A stretch of 10,767 nucleotides of DNA from Actinomycetota bacterium (GTDB lineage: Bacteria > Actinomycetota > Thermoleophilia > Gaiellales > Gaiellaceae), in contig JACCTK010000280.1 in NCBI GenBank assembly GCA_013812465.1, positions 1-10,767 on the forward strand, in the 5' to 3' direction. A program made the translations under genes and the position numbers. This document shows, piece by piece, positions 1 through 6,896 of this stretch. The notes beneath the pieces were generated by a model. It was given only the letters and a program-made list of their open reading frames with translations. It was not told the origin of the DNA and ran no database searches. Numbering within the stretch: position 1 is the stretch's first letter; every line of letters starts with the position of its first letter.

Positions 1-623
1 GCGTACGAGAGCACCGAGACGCGCTCCAGCCCCGCACCGTCGAGCGTGGTCCGAATCGCGCCCACCATGCCGTCGATCATCCCGCTCGGCGCGACGATGT
101 CCGCCCCGGCCTCCGCATGCGAGACGGCGATGCGGGCGAGGAGCTCGAGTGTCTCGTCGTTCAGGAGGTAGCCGTCCGCATCGAGCAAGCCGCAGTGGCC
201 GTGATCCGTGTACTCGCACATGCAGACGTCGGTCGCCACGACGAGCTCGGGGCTCGCGTCCTTCAGCGCGCAGATCGCCTGCTGGACGACGCCGTCGTCC
301 GCGAAGCTCTCGAGCCCCATCGCATCCTTCGCGCTCGGAATCCCGAAGAGCAGCACGGCTTTGATGCCGAGCGCCGCGAGCTCTGCGGCTTCACTCGCAA
401 GACTGTCGACGGAAAGCTGGTCGATCCCTGGCATCGACGGCACCGGCTTCCGCACGCCCTCGCCGGGCACGACGAAGAGGGGATAGACGAAGTCGTCGGG
501 CGCGAGCGTCGTCTCGCGCACGAGATCGCGAAGCGCGGGCGTGCGGCGCAGCCTGCGCGGCCGATGCGCTCCGGGGTCGAGCCGAAGGGCATCGAGCGGG
601 CTTGTCTCTGTGAAGTCGGTCAT
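1..623 (-). CDS. hemB: Porphobilinogen synthase (delta-aminolevulinate dehydratase), zinc type, 3' end cut off by the window
   Basis: HemB condenses two 5-aminolevulinate molecules to porphobilinogen in the cytoplasm, the second common step of tetrapyrrole synthesis. I translated the minus strand from the ATG at 623 and see 207 codons. They include the family N-terminus RRLRRTPALRDLVRET (about residues 23-38), YPLFVVPG (47-54), the segment LFGIPSAKD (92-100), and the metal-binding signature C134-M-C136-EYTDHGHC144. The three cysteines mark the zinc-dependent class; magnesium-type enzymes replace them with acidic residues. The segment HAEAGADIVAPSGMIDG (169-185) is typical of the family. The two active-site lysines lie beyond the window edge, so completeness cannot be judged. 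The start overlaps the stop of hemCD in an ATGA, and a GGGGAG sequence lies 3 bp upstream, so translation is probably coupled. It is the last visible gene of hemA-hemCD-hemB. Identification is secure from the cysteine motif alone. Confidence 0.96.
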   Translation of the reverse strand, partial: MTDFTETSPLDALRLDPGAHRPRRLRRTPALRDLVRETTLAPDDFVYPLFVVPGEGVRKPVPSMPGIDQLSVDSLASEAAELAALGIKAVLLFGIPSAKDAMGLESFADDGVVQQAICALKDASPELVVATDVCMCEYTDHGHCGLLDADGYLLNDETLELLARIAVSHAEAGADIVAPSGMIDGMVGAIRTTLDGAGLERVSVLSY

Positions 624-2350
624 GGGCTCCCCACGACTGGGCTCTGCGAAAAGTGCGAGGTGAGAGCGTCAATGATGCCCTCGGCGGTCGCCTCGTCGGC
701 GACGAGGCTGACGCGCAACCCTACCTCCCGTGCGGCTTCCGCTGTCTTCGGGCCGATGCAGACGATGACGGCGCTCTCGGCGATTCTCCCTACCAGTGAC
801 AGCACGAGGCTGCGAGCTGCGGATCCGCTTGCAAGCACGATCGCGTCGACCCCACGCTCAAGCTCGACCATGTCGTTCCGAGACGGCTCGATGGCGATCG
901 TCCGGTAGGCGGCGACCGCGTCCACGATCGCGCCCCGCGAGCGGAGCTCGACCGCGAGGCCCGGCGAAGCGATGTCAGCCTGCGGAAGCAGGATGCGCAA
1001 GCCTTGGACGGGCCCGAGACCCGCGGCTATCTCCTCTGCCGCGAAGCGGTCAGGGACGAACTCCGCTTCTACGCCGAGTGCCCGGACAGCCTCTGCGGTC
1101 GCTGGACCGACTGCGGCCACGCGCGTCCCCTCAGGCAGAGACTTGCCAGCGAGCCGCTCGCGTACGCCCGCCACACCGTTCGCGCTCGTGAACACCAACC
1201 AGTCGTAGCTCTCGACGCGAGCGAATGCTGCGTCGAGAGCGCTCGCATCCTTGATCGGCGCGATCTCGACGAGCGGCAGCGCAAGGACGGACGCGCCGAT
1301 CTGCTCGAGCGCCTCGGCGAGCAGGCGGATCTGATCGCGCGGGCGCGTGAGGACGATGCGCCGGTCGCGAAGCGGCTGCGCCCCCCGGATCGCCGCGAGA
1401 ATGTCGCCCGCGCCTGCGGCCAGCGCCTCTCGCGCCAGGCGCTCACCCACCTCCTCGGGCTCGCCGTCACCCACGACTCGAACGACTTGCCGGCCGTCCG
1501 GACTGGCGACCAATGCGTTCAACCGAACCCGTCCTTGTGACACTGTGTCACTTGGCGGGGAGTCGACCGCGACTGCATGGGCGCCGACCGGAGCGGTGCA
1601 GCCGGCGCCGAGCGCTCGGAGAAACATGCGCTCGGCTGTCGTCTCCGCTCGGGCGCCGGGATCGTCGATCGCGGCCAGGAGAGCAAGAACCCGCTCGTCA
1701 TCCGCCCGGCACTGCACTCCGAGAGCGCCCTGCCCCGGGGCGGGGAGCATCGTCTCGGCCTCCAGCCACTCCGTCACCGCGTCCTCGAGCCCGAGTCGAA
1801 GGACGCCCGCGGCGGCGAGCACTACGGCGTCGAACTCGCCGTCTTGCACCTTGCGGACGCGTGTGTCCACGTTCCCCCGGATCGAGCGGACCTCGAGATC
1901 GTTGCGCAGGCCGAGGAGCTGCGCCGCGCGGCGCAGGCTGCTCGTCCCGATCACAGAACCCGCTGGAAGTCCGCTCAGGCTCTGGCCGTCTCGCGCGACG
2001 ACGCAGTCCCTGACGTCCTCCCGCAAACAGACGGCGCCGAGCGTGATACCCGGTGTCTCCTCCGTTGGCAGGTCTTTCAGGGAGTGGACAGCGAGATCGA
2101 TCGTGCCTGCGCGCAGGGCCTGCTCGAGCTCTGCGGTGAAGAGCCCCTTCCCGCCGATCGCAGGAAGCGGCACGCCGCTCGCCTGGGTTCGGTCACCACG
2201 TGTGCCTAGCGGCTTCGTCTCGCAGGCAATCCCGGGCCACGCCTGCTGAAGCGAGTCTGCGACGCGCTCGGTCTGCGCCCGTGCGAGCGCCGACGCTCTC
2301 GTGCCGAGCACTACCGCGGCGACGCGGAGCGCCGCCGTCTCGGAGCTCAC
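620..2350 (-). CDS. hemCD: Bifunctional hydroxymethylbilane synthase / uroporphyrinogen-III synthase (HemC-HemD fusion)
   Basis: One 576-residue frame carries two consecutive enzymes. HemC (about residues 8-322) polymerises four porphobilinogens to hydroxymethylbilane. It shows LGTRASALARAQ (15-26), HSLKDLP (89-95) with catalytic Asp93, GTSSLRRAAQL (135-145), IRGNVDTR (157-164), LPAPGQGALG (202-211), and Cys251 in GAGCTAPVGAHA, where the dipyrromethane cofactor attaches. HemD (about 328-563) closes the ring with D-ring inversion. It shows VLTRPRDQ (333-340), VFTSANGV (386-393), VGPATAEAVRALG (414-426), LASGSAARSL (506-515) and IGPKTAEAAREVGL (532-545). No stop or start signal separates the halves; the junction near 320-330 is short. 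The GTG start at 2350 overlaps the hemA stop (GTGA), with no clear ribosome-binding site, suggesting coupled translation. HemC-HemD fusions are known in scattered bacteria. The oddity is residues 264-272 of the HemC half, which look like an insertion carrying a palindrome (separate entry). Confidence 0.95.
   Translation of the reverse strand: MSSETAALRVAAVVLGTRASALARAQTERVADSLQQAWPGIACETKPLGTRGDRTQASGVPLPAIGGKGLFTAELEQALRAGTIDLAVHSLKDLPTEETPGITLGAVCLREDVRDCVVARDGQSLSGLPAGSVIGTSSLRRAAQLLGLRNDLEVRSIRGNVDTRVRKVQDGEFDAVVLAAAGVLRLGLEDAVTEWLEAETMLPAPGQGALGVQCRADDERVLALLAAIDDPGARAETTAERMFLRALGAGCTAPVGAHAVAVDSPPSDTVSQGRVRLNALVASPDGRQVVRVVGDGEPEEVGERLAREALAAGAGDILAAIRGAQPLRDRRIVLTRPRDQIRLLAEALEQIGASVLALPLVEIAPIKDASALDAAFARVESYDWLVFTSANGVAGVRERLAGKSLPEGTRVAAVGPATAEAVRALGVEAEFVPDRFAAEEIAAGLGPVQGLRILLPQADIASPGLAVELRSRGAIVDAVAAYRTIAIEPSRNDMVELERGVDAIVLASGSAARSLVLSLVGRIAESAVIVCIGPKTAEAAREVGLRVSLVADEATAEGIIDALTSHFSQSPVVGSP
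1537..1551. repeat. 15-bp palindrome inside the hemC coding sequence
   Basis: The sequence GTGACAC-T-GTGTCAC has perfect 7-bp arms around a single central base. It encodes residues 267-271 (S-D-T-V-S) of HemCD. The surrounding residues 264-272 are additional to the usual HemC surface loop between GAHAV and the RLNALVASPDG strand. The codons here (AGT, ACA, TCA, then CAA) are A/T-ending and unusual for this GC-rich gene. Its half-site GTGAC/GTCAC is shared with the twin palindrome in the hemA/hyuA gap, but the spacing differs (5 bases instead of 1). It may be a copy of a dispersed repeat that landed in frame, or a chance palindrome. Confidence 0.6.
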
Positions 2351-3609
2351 GGATCGCGCGGCGCCGGAGGCCCGAACAGCTCGCGTATCGCGGCGACGAC
2401 CTCGTCCGTGTCTTGTGAGGCCGCACGCTGTCGCAACCGAATGGTGGGCTCGTGCAGCAGCTTCTTGACCAAAGCGCGGGAGAGCTGCTCGATTCGCTCA
2501 GCGATCTCCGGATCGAGGTCGCCGAGGTGGCGCAGCGCATGGTCGACCTCCTGCCGTCGAATCGCCTCCGCGCGCTGGCGAAAAGACGCGACTAGCGGCT
2601 CCACTTCGAGCTCGCGGTAGCGGCGGCCGAAGCTCTCAACCTCGTCCTCCACGATCGCCTCCACGCTCGGAACTTCGCCCAAGCGCGACCCGATCGCGTC
2701 GTCGAGACCCGCGCGAAGGTCATCGACGTCGAACAGCCGAACGCCGGGAACCGCGCCGGCGCTGCGCTCGACGTCCGCAGGCACTGCCAGATCCACGAAA
2801 ACGAGCGCGCGATCAGCCCGACGCGACATCGCCGCCTCGACTGTCTCGGCGGCCACCACGGGACTCTCCGAGGACGTCGCCGTGACCACCAAGTCCGCCC
2901 AGGCGATTGCGTCCGCGAGCTGCTCGAGCCCGTAGGCATCTGCCCCGAAAAGCGTCGCTGCCTCTCGAGCCCGTTCGCGCGTGCGATTGGCTAGCGCGAT
3001 GTGAGTGACTCCGCGGCCCCGTGCCGCCTTCAAAGATTGCACCGCGATGCGTCCCGCCCCGAGGACCAGCACGCGCTGGTCACGGAGATCGCCGAGCACC
3101 CCTTCGGCCAGTGCGAGCGCCATCGAGCTGGCGGTGGCCGGGTTCGCGCCGATCGCGGTCTCGGAACGCGCGCGCCGACCGGATGCGACAGCCGTGCGGA
3201 AGAGCAGCGAAAGCACCGGCCCCGTCGTTCCGGAGGCGCGCGCTTCCTCGAACGCGTCGCCGACCTGCCCGAGAATCTCGGACTCGCCGAGCACGAGCGA
3301 GTCGAGGCCGGCCGAAACCCGGCAGAGATGACGCGCGACATCCTCGCCTGCGTGCACGTAGAGGTGGTCGGTGAGCAGACTCCGGTCGACCCCATGCTTG
3401 CCCGCGAGGACGGCGATCAGCTCCTCGCGCGCCTCCTCGACTCCGCCGGAGAGGTACGCATACAACTCAACTCGATAGCAAGTCGTGAGTGAGACATGCT
3501 CCTCGACACCGGGACAGCGCTCGGCGCCGAGTCCGAGCGTGCCCACGCGCTCCCGGAGCTCCACGGGGGCAGTGCGATGGCTGAGCCCGAGGCAGACGAG
3601 GCGGTCCAC
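2347..3609 (-). CDS. hemA: Glutamyl-tRNA reductase
   Basis: HemA reduces glutamyl-tRNA(Glu) with NADPH to glutamate-1-semialdehyde, the committed and usually regulated step of the C5 pathway. From the GTG at 3609 the protein is 420 residues, normal for the family. Visible parts are the N-terminal LGLSHRTAPVELRE (7-20), the catalytic-cysteine segment LTTCYRVELY (41-50, Cys44), GLDSLVLGESEILGQV (101-116), the NADPH-binding turn LGAGRIA (183-189), a second Rossmann stretch ANRTRERA (207-214), FVDLAVPADV (271-280), and the C-terminal dimerisation helices from about 315. The usual Asn after the catalytic cysteine (TCNR) is Tyr here, and the third glycine of GxGxxG is Ala. An in-frame ATG at 3669 would give 440 residues but would translate through the palindromic repeats and add 20 residues not expected in the family, so I prefer the GTG. 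It is first in hemA-hemCD-hemB and diverges from hyuA. Confidence 0.95.
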   Translation of the reverse strand: MDRLVCLGLSHRTAPVELRERVGTLGLGAERCPGVEEHVSLTTCYRVELYAYLSGGVEEAREELIAVLAGKHGVDRSLLTDHLYVHAGEDVARHLCRVSAGLDSLVLGESEILGQVGDAFEEARASGTTGPVLSLLFRTAVASGRRARSETAIGANPATASSMALALAEGVLGDLRDQRVLVLGAGRIAVQSLKAARGRGVTHIALANRTRERAREAATLFGADAYGLEQLADAIAWADLVVTATSSESPVVAAETVEAAMSRRADRALVFVDLAVPADVERSAGAVPGVRLFDVDDLRAGLDDAIGSRLGEVPSVEAIVEDEVESFGRRYRELEVEPLVASFRQRAEAIRRQEVDHALRHLGDLDPEIAERIEQLSRALVKKLLHEPTIRLRQRAASQDTDEVVAAIRELFGPPAPRDP

Positions 3610-3675
3610 GACAGGGACTCTACTGAGGACGAGAAGCGGGTGACAGTCACCTCCGGTGACAGTCACCATGCACCG
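3610..3675. promoter_or_regulatory. Divergent intergenic region between hemA and hyuA
   Basis: These 66 bp must hold or lie near the start signals of two outward-facing operons. On the minus strand a TAGAGT hexamer (3622 to 3617, matching the TAnnnT type of -10) would place a transcript start close to the hemA GTG, so a nearly leaderless message. The -35 position, 17 bp further up, falls inside the inner palindrome and does not resemble TTGACA. No good ribosome-binding site precedes the hyuA ATG. The -10 assignment is weak inference; the divergent arrangement itself is seen directly. Confidence 0.35.
3639..3667. repeat. Twin 13-bp palindrome (two exact copies, 3-bp spacer)
   Basis: GGTGACAGTCACC occurs at 3639-3651 and again, identical, at 3655-3667, separated by TCC. 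Each copy is an inverted repeat with 6-bp arms around one base, and the centres are 16 bp apart. Read as one unit, the two copies can also pair with each other as a 12-bp stem with one A-A mismatch and a 3-base loop. The position between the divergent hemA and hyuA starts fits two operator sites for a dimeric regulator. A dispersed palindromic repeat is an equally good reading. No known regulator binding site is claimed. Confidence 0.75.
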
Positions 3676-5415
3676 ATGCGCGCGCTCGGGATCGACGTCG
3701 GAGGAACCTTTACGGACGCCGTGCTCGTCTCCGATGGTGAGATCCGAACGGCCAAGGTGCCGACCGCCGAGCACCAGGAGGAATCGGTGCTCGCAGCCGC
3801 GCGGGCAGTCGGCGCGGACGAGGTCGACCGCTTCACGCATGGCACGACGATCGTCACCAACGCGCTCCTCGAGCGCCGAGGCGCCCGGACGGCCTTCGTC
3901 GCGACAGCGGGCTTCGAGCACATTCTCCAGCTGCGGCGTCAGCCCCGCGCGCACCTGTACCGGCCGTGCGCCGAGCATCCGGAGCCACTCGTGCCGCTCG
4001 AGCGGTGTGTCGGCGTGTACGGCCGCATCGGTCGAGACGGCGAGCTCCAGCCGCTCGATGTCGCGACGTTGCCAGAGCTCGACGCGGAGGCGATCGCCGT
4101 CTGCCTCCTGTTCGCGTTTCGGGACAGCCGGCACGAGCAGGCGGTCTCGTCCGAGCTCCGCCGCCGCTACCCGGACGCCCACGTCGTCGCCTCCCACGAG
4201 GTCGCGCCGGAGTTCCGCGAGTACGAGCGGTCGTCGACGACCGTGGTCGACGCGTACCTCGGCCCCGTCCTCGCCCGGTATCTGCGCGCCCTCGCGGCCG
4301 CCTGCGCAAGCGAAGGCCTCGCGACGCCGCTCGTCATGCGCTCCTCGGGCGGGCTCGCCACGCTCGAAGAGGCCGCCCAGCATGCCGCCTTCGCGCTCAT
4401 TTCCGGCCCCGCCGCCGGCGTCGTGGGAGCCGCCCGGATCGCGTCTCTCGCCGGCTTCCCGAACGCGCTCACGTTCGACATGGGCGGGACGTCCACCGAT
4501 GTCTGCGCCATCACGGACGGTGAGCCCCGGCGCGAGCACGAGAGAAGCGTGGGCGGATTCCCGGTTCGGCTCCCGACGCTTGCGGTGCACACGGTCGGGG
4601 CGGGCGGCGGCTCCATCGTCCGGCTCGACTCCGGCGGCGCGCTCAGGGTCGGCCCGGAGAGCGCGGGCGCCTTTCCAGGCCCCGCCTGCTACGGCCTCGG
4701 TGGAGAGCGCCCGACGGTGACCGACGCCAATCTCCTGCTCGGGCGAGTGCCTAGCGAGTTGCCCGGTGGCATCGTGCTCGACACGGGCGCCGCGCGTCGT
4801 GCGCTCGGTGACCTCGATCCGGCCGCAGTGGTCGAAGTGGTGAACGCCGAGATGGTGCGCGCGTTGCGCGTCGTCTCGGTCGAGCAGGGCCTCGATCCGC
4901 GGGAGTTCGCGCTGGTGGCATTCGGGGGAGCGGGGCCGCTCCACGCCTGCTCGCTGGCAGACGAGCTGGACATAGAGACCGTCCTCGTCCCCGCCGCGGC
5001 CGGCGTCCTCTCAGCGCTCGGCCTGGTAGCCGCGGACGAGCGACTCGACTCGGTGCGCTCGTTCGTCGAGCCGCTCGCAGAGGCCGGCGAGCTGCCGACA
5101 GAAGGAGAAGCCGACCTCCGCTACGTCGGGCAGTCGTTCGAGCTCACGGTTCCCCTCGGACCCCGGCTCCTCGAACGCTTCCACGCGGCACACCGGGAGC
5201 GCTACGGCTACGCCGACCCCGCCCGCCCGCTCGAGCTCGTCGCCGTGCGCACGGCGGAGATCCGCGCAGCCCCAACGATCGAGATCGGCGGGCCGGAGCT
5301 CATCGTCCGTGGCCCGCAAGTGCTGGAGCTGGACGGCGCCACTGTCTGGGTTCCCGAAGGCTGGGCGGGCGAGACCGATCCCCACGGCACGCTCGTCCTG
5401 CGGAGAACGCCATGA
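3676..5415 (+). CDS. hyuA: Hydantoinase/oxoprolinase family protein, subunit A (ATP-binding), compact form
   Basis: This is the ATP-binding subunit of the HyuA/HyuB family, which includes N-methylhydantoinases, 5-oxoprolinases and the acetone/acetophenone carboxylases; these activate amide or carbonyl substrates by ATP-dependent phosphorylation. The protein is 579 residues. The Hydant_A_N part (about 2-165) opens with GIDVGGTFTDAVL (5-17) and has FTHGTTIVTNALLER (53-67). The central ASKHA-like domain (about 180-460) has EYERSSTTVVDAYL (183-196), MRSSGGLATL (221-230), LISGPAAGVVGA (241-252), FDMGGTSTDV (267-276) and VGAGGGSI (307-314). The C-terminal part keeps RYVGQSFELTVPL (482-494) and ERYGYADP (508-515). 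Relatives are usually close to 700 residues, so this one is compact, mainly at the C-terminal end. I chose ATG 3676 because the family begins almost directly at GIDVGGTFTD; an in-frame GTG at 3640 with AGGA 10 bp upstream is a possible rival. The substrate cannot be read from sequence. Confidence 0.93.
   Translation: MRALGIDVGGTFTDAVLVSDGEIRTAKVPTAEHQEESVLAAARAVGADEVDRFTHGTTIVTNALLERRGARTAFVATAGFEHILQLRRQPRAHLYRPCAEHPEPLVPLERCVGVYGRIGRDGELQPLDVATLPELDAEAIAVCLLFAFRDSRHEQAVSSELRRRYPDAHVVASHEVAPEFREYERSSTTVVDAYLGPVLARYLRALAAACASEGLATPLVMRSSGGLATLEEAAQHAAFALISGPAAGVVGAARIASLAGFPNALTFDMGGTSTDVCAITDGEPRREHERSVGGFPVRLPTLAVHTVGAGGGSIVRLDSGGALRVGPESAGAFPGPACYGLGGERPTVTDANLLLGRVPSELPGGIVLDTGAARRALGDLDPAAVVEVVNAEMVRALRVVSVEQGLDPREFALVAFGGAGPLHACSLADELDIETVLVPAAAGVLSALGLVAADERLDSVRSFVEPLAEAGELPTEGEADLRYVGQSFELTVPLGPRLLERFHAAHRERYGYADPARPLELVAVRTAEIRAAPTIEIGGPELIVRGPQVLELDGATVWVPEGWAGETDPHGTLVLRRTP
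5402..5405 (+). promoter_or_regulatory. Ribosome-binding site of hyuB
   Basis: GGAG lies 6 bases before the hyuB ATG at 5412, inside the last codons of hyuA. It supports that start and independent or coupled re-initiation at the ATGA overlap. Confidence 0.6.
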
Positions 5416-6896
5416 TCCCGGTCGAGCTGCAGGTGATCGGCAGCGGTCTTCGCGCGATCGCCGAGGAGATGGGGGCAGTGCTCGTCCGCTCCGCGTTCTC
5501 GGCCAACATCAAGGAGCGCCGCGACTGCTCGACCGCACTCTTCGACGAGGAGGGTCGCATGGTCACGCAGGCCGAGCACATCCCGGTTCATCTCGGGGCG
5601 ATGCCGGAGGCGGTCGCCGCGGTTCGGAAGCACAATCCTGCGCCCGGCGAGCCGTGGATCCTCAACGACCCCTACTCGGGTGGAACGCACCTCCCCGACC
5701 TCACGATCGTCACCAGGACTGCGCTTGGCTACGCGGTCTCTCGCGCGCACCACGCGGACGTCGGAGGCTCGGAGCCGGGCAGCCTTCCCGCCGGATCGAC
5801 GACGCTCGAGGAAGAAGGCGTGGTGATCGCGCCGACACGGCTCGACATGACCGCGCTCGAGGAGCTCGTCGGCCGGATGCGCAACCCGGACGAGCGCCGC
5901 GGCGACCTGCGCGCACAGCTCGCCGCGCACACGCTCGCCGAGCGCAGGGTAGAGGAGCTCTGCGCTCGACGAGGGCGAAGGCGCGTCAGGGAAGCGATGA
6001 CCGAGCTCCTCGCGTACTCCGAGCGCGTCGTCCGTGCCGCAATTCGCGAGCTCCCGGACGGCAGGTTCGAGGGCGCCGACGCGCTCGAGACGCCGGACGG
6101 GGTGCTCGAGCTCCGCGCCGCCGTGACGATCGCCGGTGACTCGATCGACATCGACTTCGAGGGAACCGCGTCTCAGCACCGGGGCAACCTCAACTGCCCG
6201 CTCGCGGTTACCCGCTCGGCCTGCTTCTACGTCGTCCGCTGCCTGACCGCGCCCGACCTTCCCGCCTCGGGAGGAGCCTTCACACCGGTCACCGTTCGCG
6301 CCCCCGCGGGCTGCCTCGTCAACGCGCAGCCGCCGGCCGCGGTCGCCGCGGGCAACACGGAGACCTCGAGCCGGATCGTGGACGTCGTCTTCGCCGCGCT
6401 CGCGCAAGCGGCTCCGGTCCCCGCGCAGGGTCAGGGGACGATGAACAATGTCGTCCTCGGAAACGACCGCTTCACGTACTACGAGACAATCGGGGGCGGA
6501 CAGGGAGCGTGCCCCAATGCGAACGGCCCGTCCGCGGTCCACGTCGCCATGTCAAACACGCTCAACACCCCCGTGGAGGCGCTCGAGCTCTCATATCCGC
6601 TCAGGATCGAGCGCTACGAGCTGCGCCGCGGCTCGGGTGGCGCGGGCCGCTTTCGTGGCGGAGACGGAGTGATTCGCGAGCTACGAGTGCTGGAGCGCTG
6701 CCGCCTCTCGCTCCTCACCCAACGTCGCCAGCTCCCGCCGCGCGGAGCCGCGGGCGGCGAGGACGGGCTTCCGGGCCGAAACCTCTTGAACGGTGAGGAG
6801 CTGCCGGCCTTCGTCACCAGGGATCTCGAGCCCGGAGATCTCCTCCGGATCGAGACGCCCGGCGGCGGGGGCTACGGCTCCGGGGGCAGCCGGTAA
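5412..6896 (+). CDS. hyuB: Hydantoinase/oxoprolinase family protein, subunit B
   Basis: This 494-residue protein is the partner subunit of HyuA (Hydantoinase_B family) and spans essentially the whole domain. Family features are SANIKERRDCSTALFD (30-45), EHIPVHLGAMPEAV (55-68), LNDPYSGGTHLPDLTIV (84-100), AHHADVGG (112-119), NTETSSRIVD (315-324), GGGQGA (361-366), SYPLRIERYELRRGSGGAGR (394-413) and the terminal ETPGGGGYG (481-489). By analogy with the manganese site of acetone carboxylase, His93, Asp96 and one of His113/His114 are candidate metal ligands; this is inference. The ATG overlaps the hyuA stop (ATGA), so the two subunits are made together, as expected for a complex. The 3' end runs 25 bp into the convergent membrane-protein gene, leaving no room for an intergenic terminator. 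The substrate may be 5-oxoproline, a hydantoin, another cyclic amide or a ketone; nothing visible decides. Confidence 0.93.
   Translation: MIPVELQVIGSGLRAIAEEMGAVLVRSAFSANIKERRDCSTALFDEEGRMVTQAEHIPVHLGAMPEAVAAVRKHNPAPGEPWILNDPYSGGTHLPDLTIVTRTALGYAVSRAHHADVGGSEPGSLPAGSTTLEEEGVVIAPTRLDMTALEELVGRMRNPDERRGDLRAQLAAHTLAERRVEELCARRGRRRVREAMTELLAYSERVVRAAIRELPDGRFEGADALETPDGVLELRAAVTIAGDSIDIDFEGTASQHRGNLNCPLAVTRSACFYVVRCLTAPDLPASGGAFTPVTVRAPAGCLVNAQPPAAVAAGNTETSSRIVDVVFAALAQAAPVPAQGQGTMNNVVLGNDRFTYYETIGGGQGACPNANGPSAVHVAMSNTLNTPVEALELSYPLRIERYELRRGSGGAGRFRGGDGVIRELRVLERCRLSLLTQRRQLPPRGAAGGEDGLPGRNLLNGEELPAFVTRDLEPGDLLRIETPGGGGYGSGGSR

Noticed and set aside
1347..2249. 300-codon plus-strand open frame opposite hemCD
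   Set aside because: Ser/Arg/Pro-rich low-complexity translation, antisense to well-conserved HemC motifs.
3496..3675. Upstream extension of the hyuA reading frame to an ATG at 3496
   Set aside because: It lies antisense to the conserved N-terminus of hemA, and the HyuA family begins at GIDVGGTFTD.
3670..4944. Long minus-strand open frame continuing upstream of hemA (865 codons in all)
   Set aside because: It is the shadow of hyuA; the extra sequence is Arg/Glu-rich with no family resemblance, and HemA starts near 3609.
5208..6542. 444-codon minus-strand open frame opposite hyuA/hyuB
   Set aside because: Composition is typical of an antisense shadow in GC-rich DNA, and the plus strand holds clear conserved HyuB motifs.
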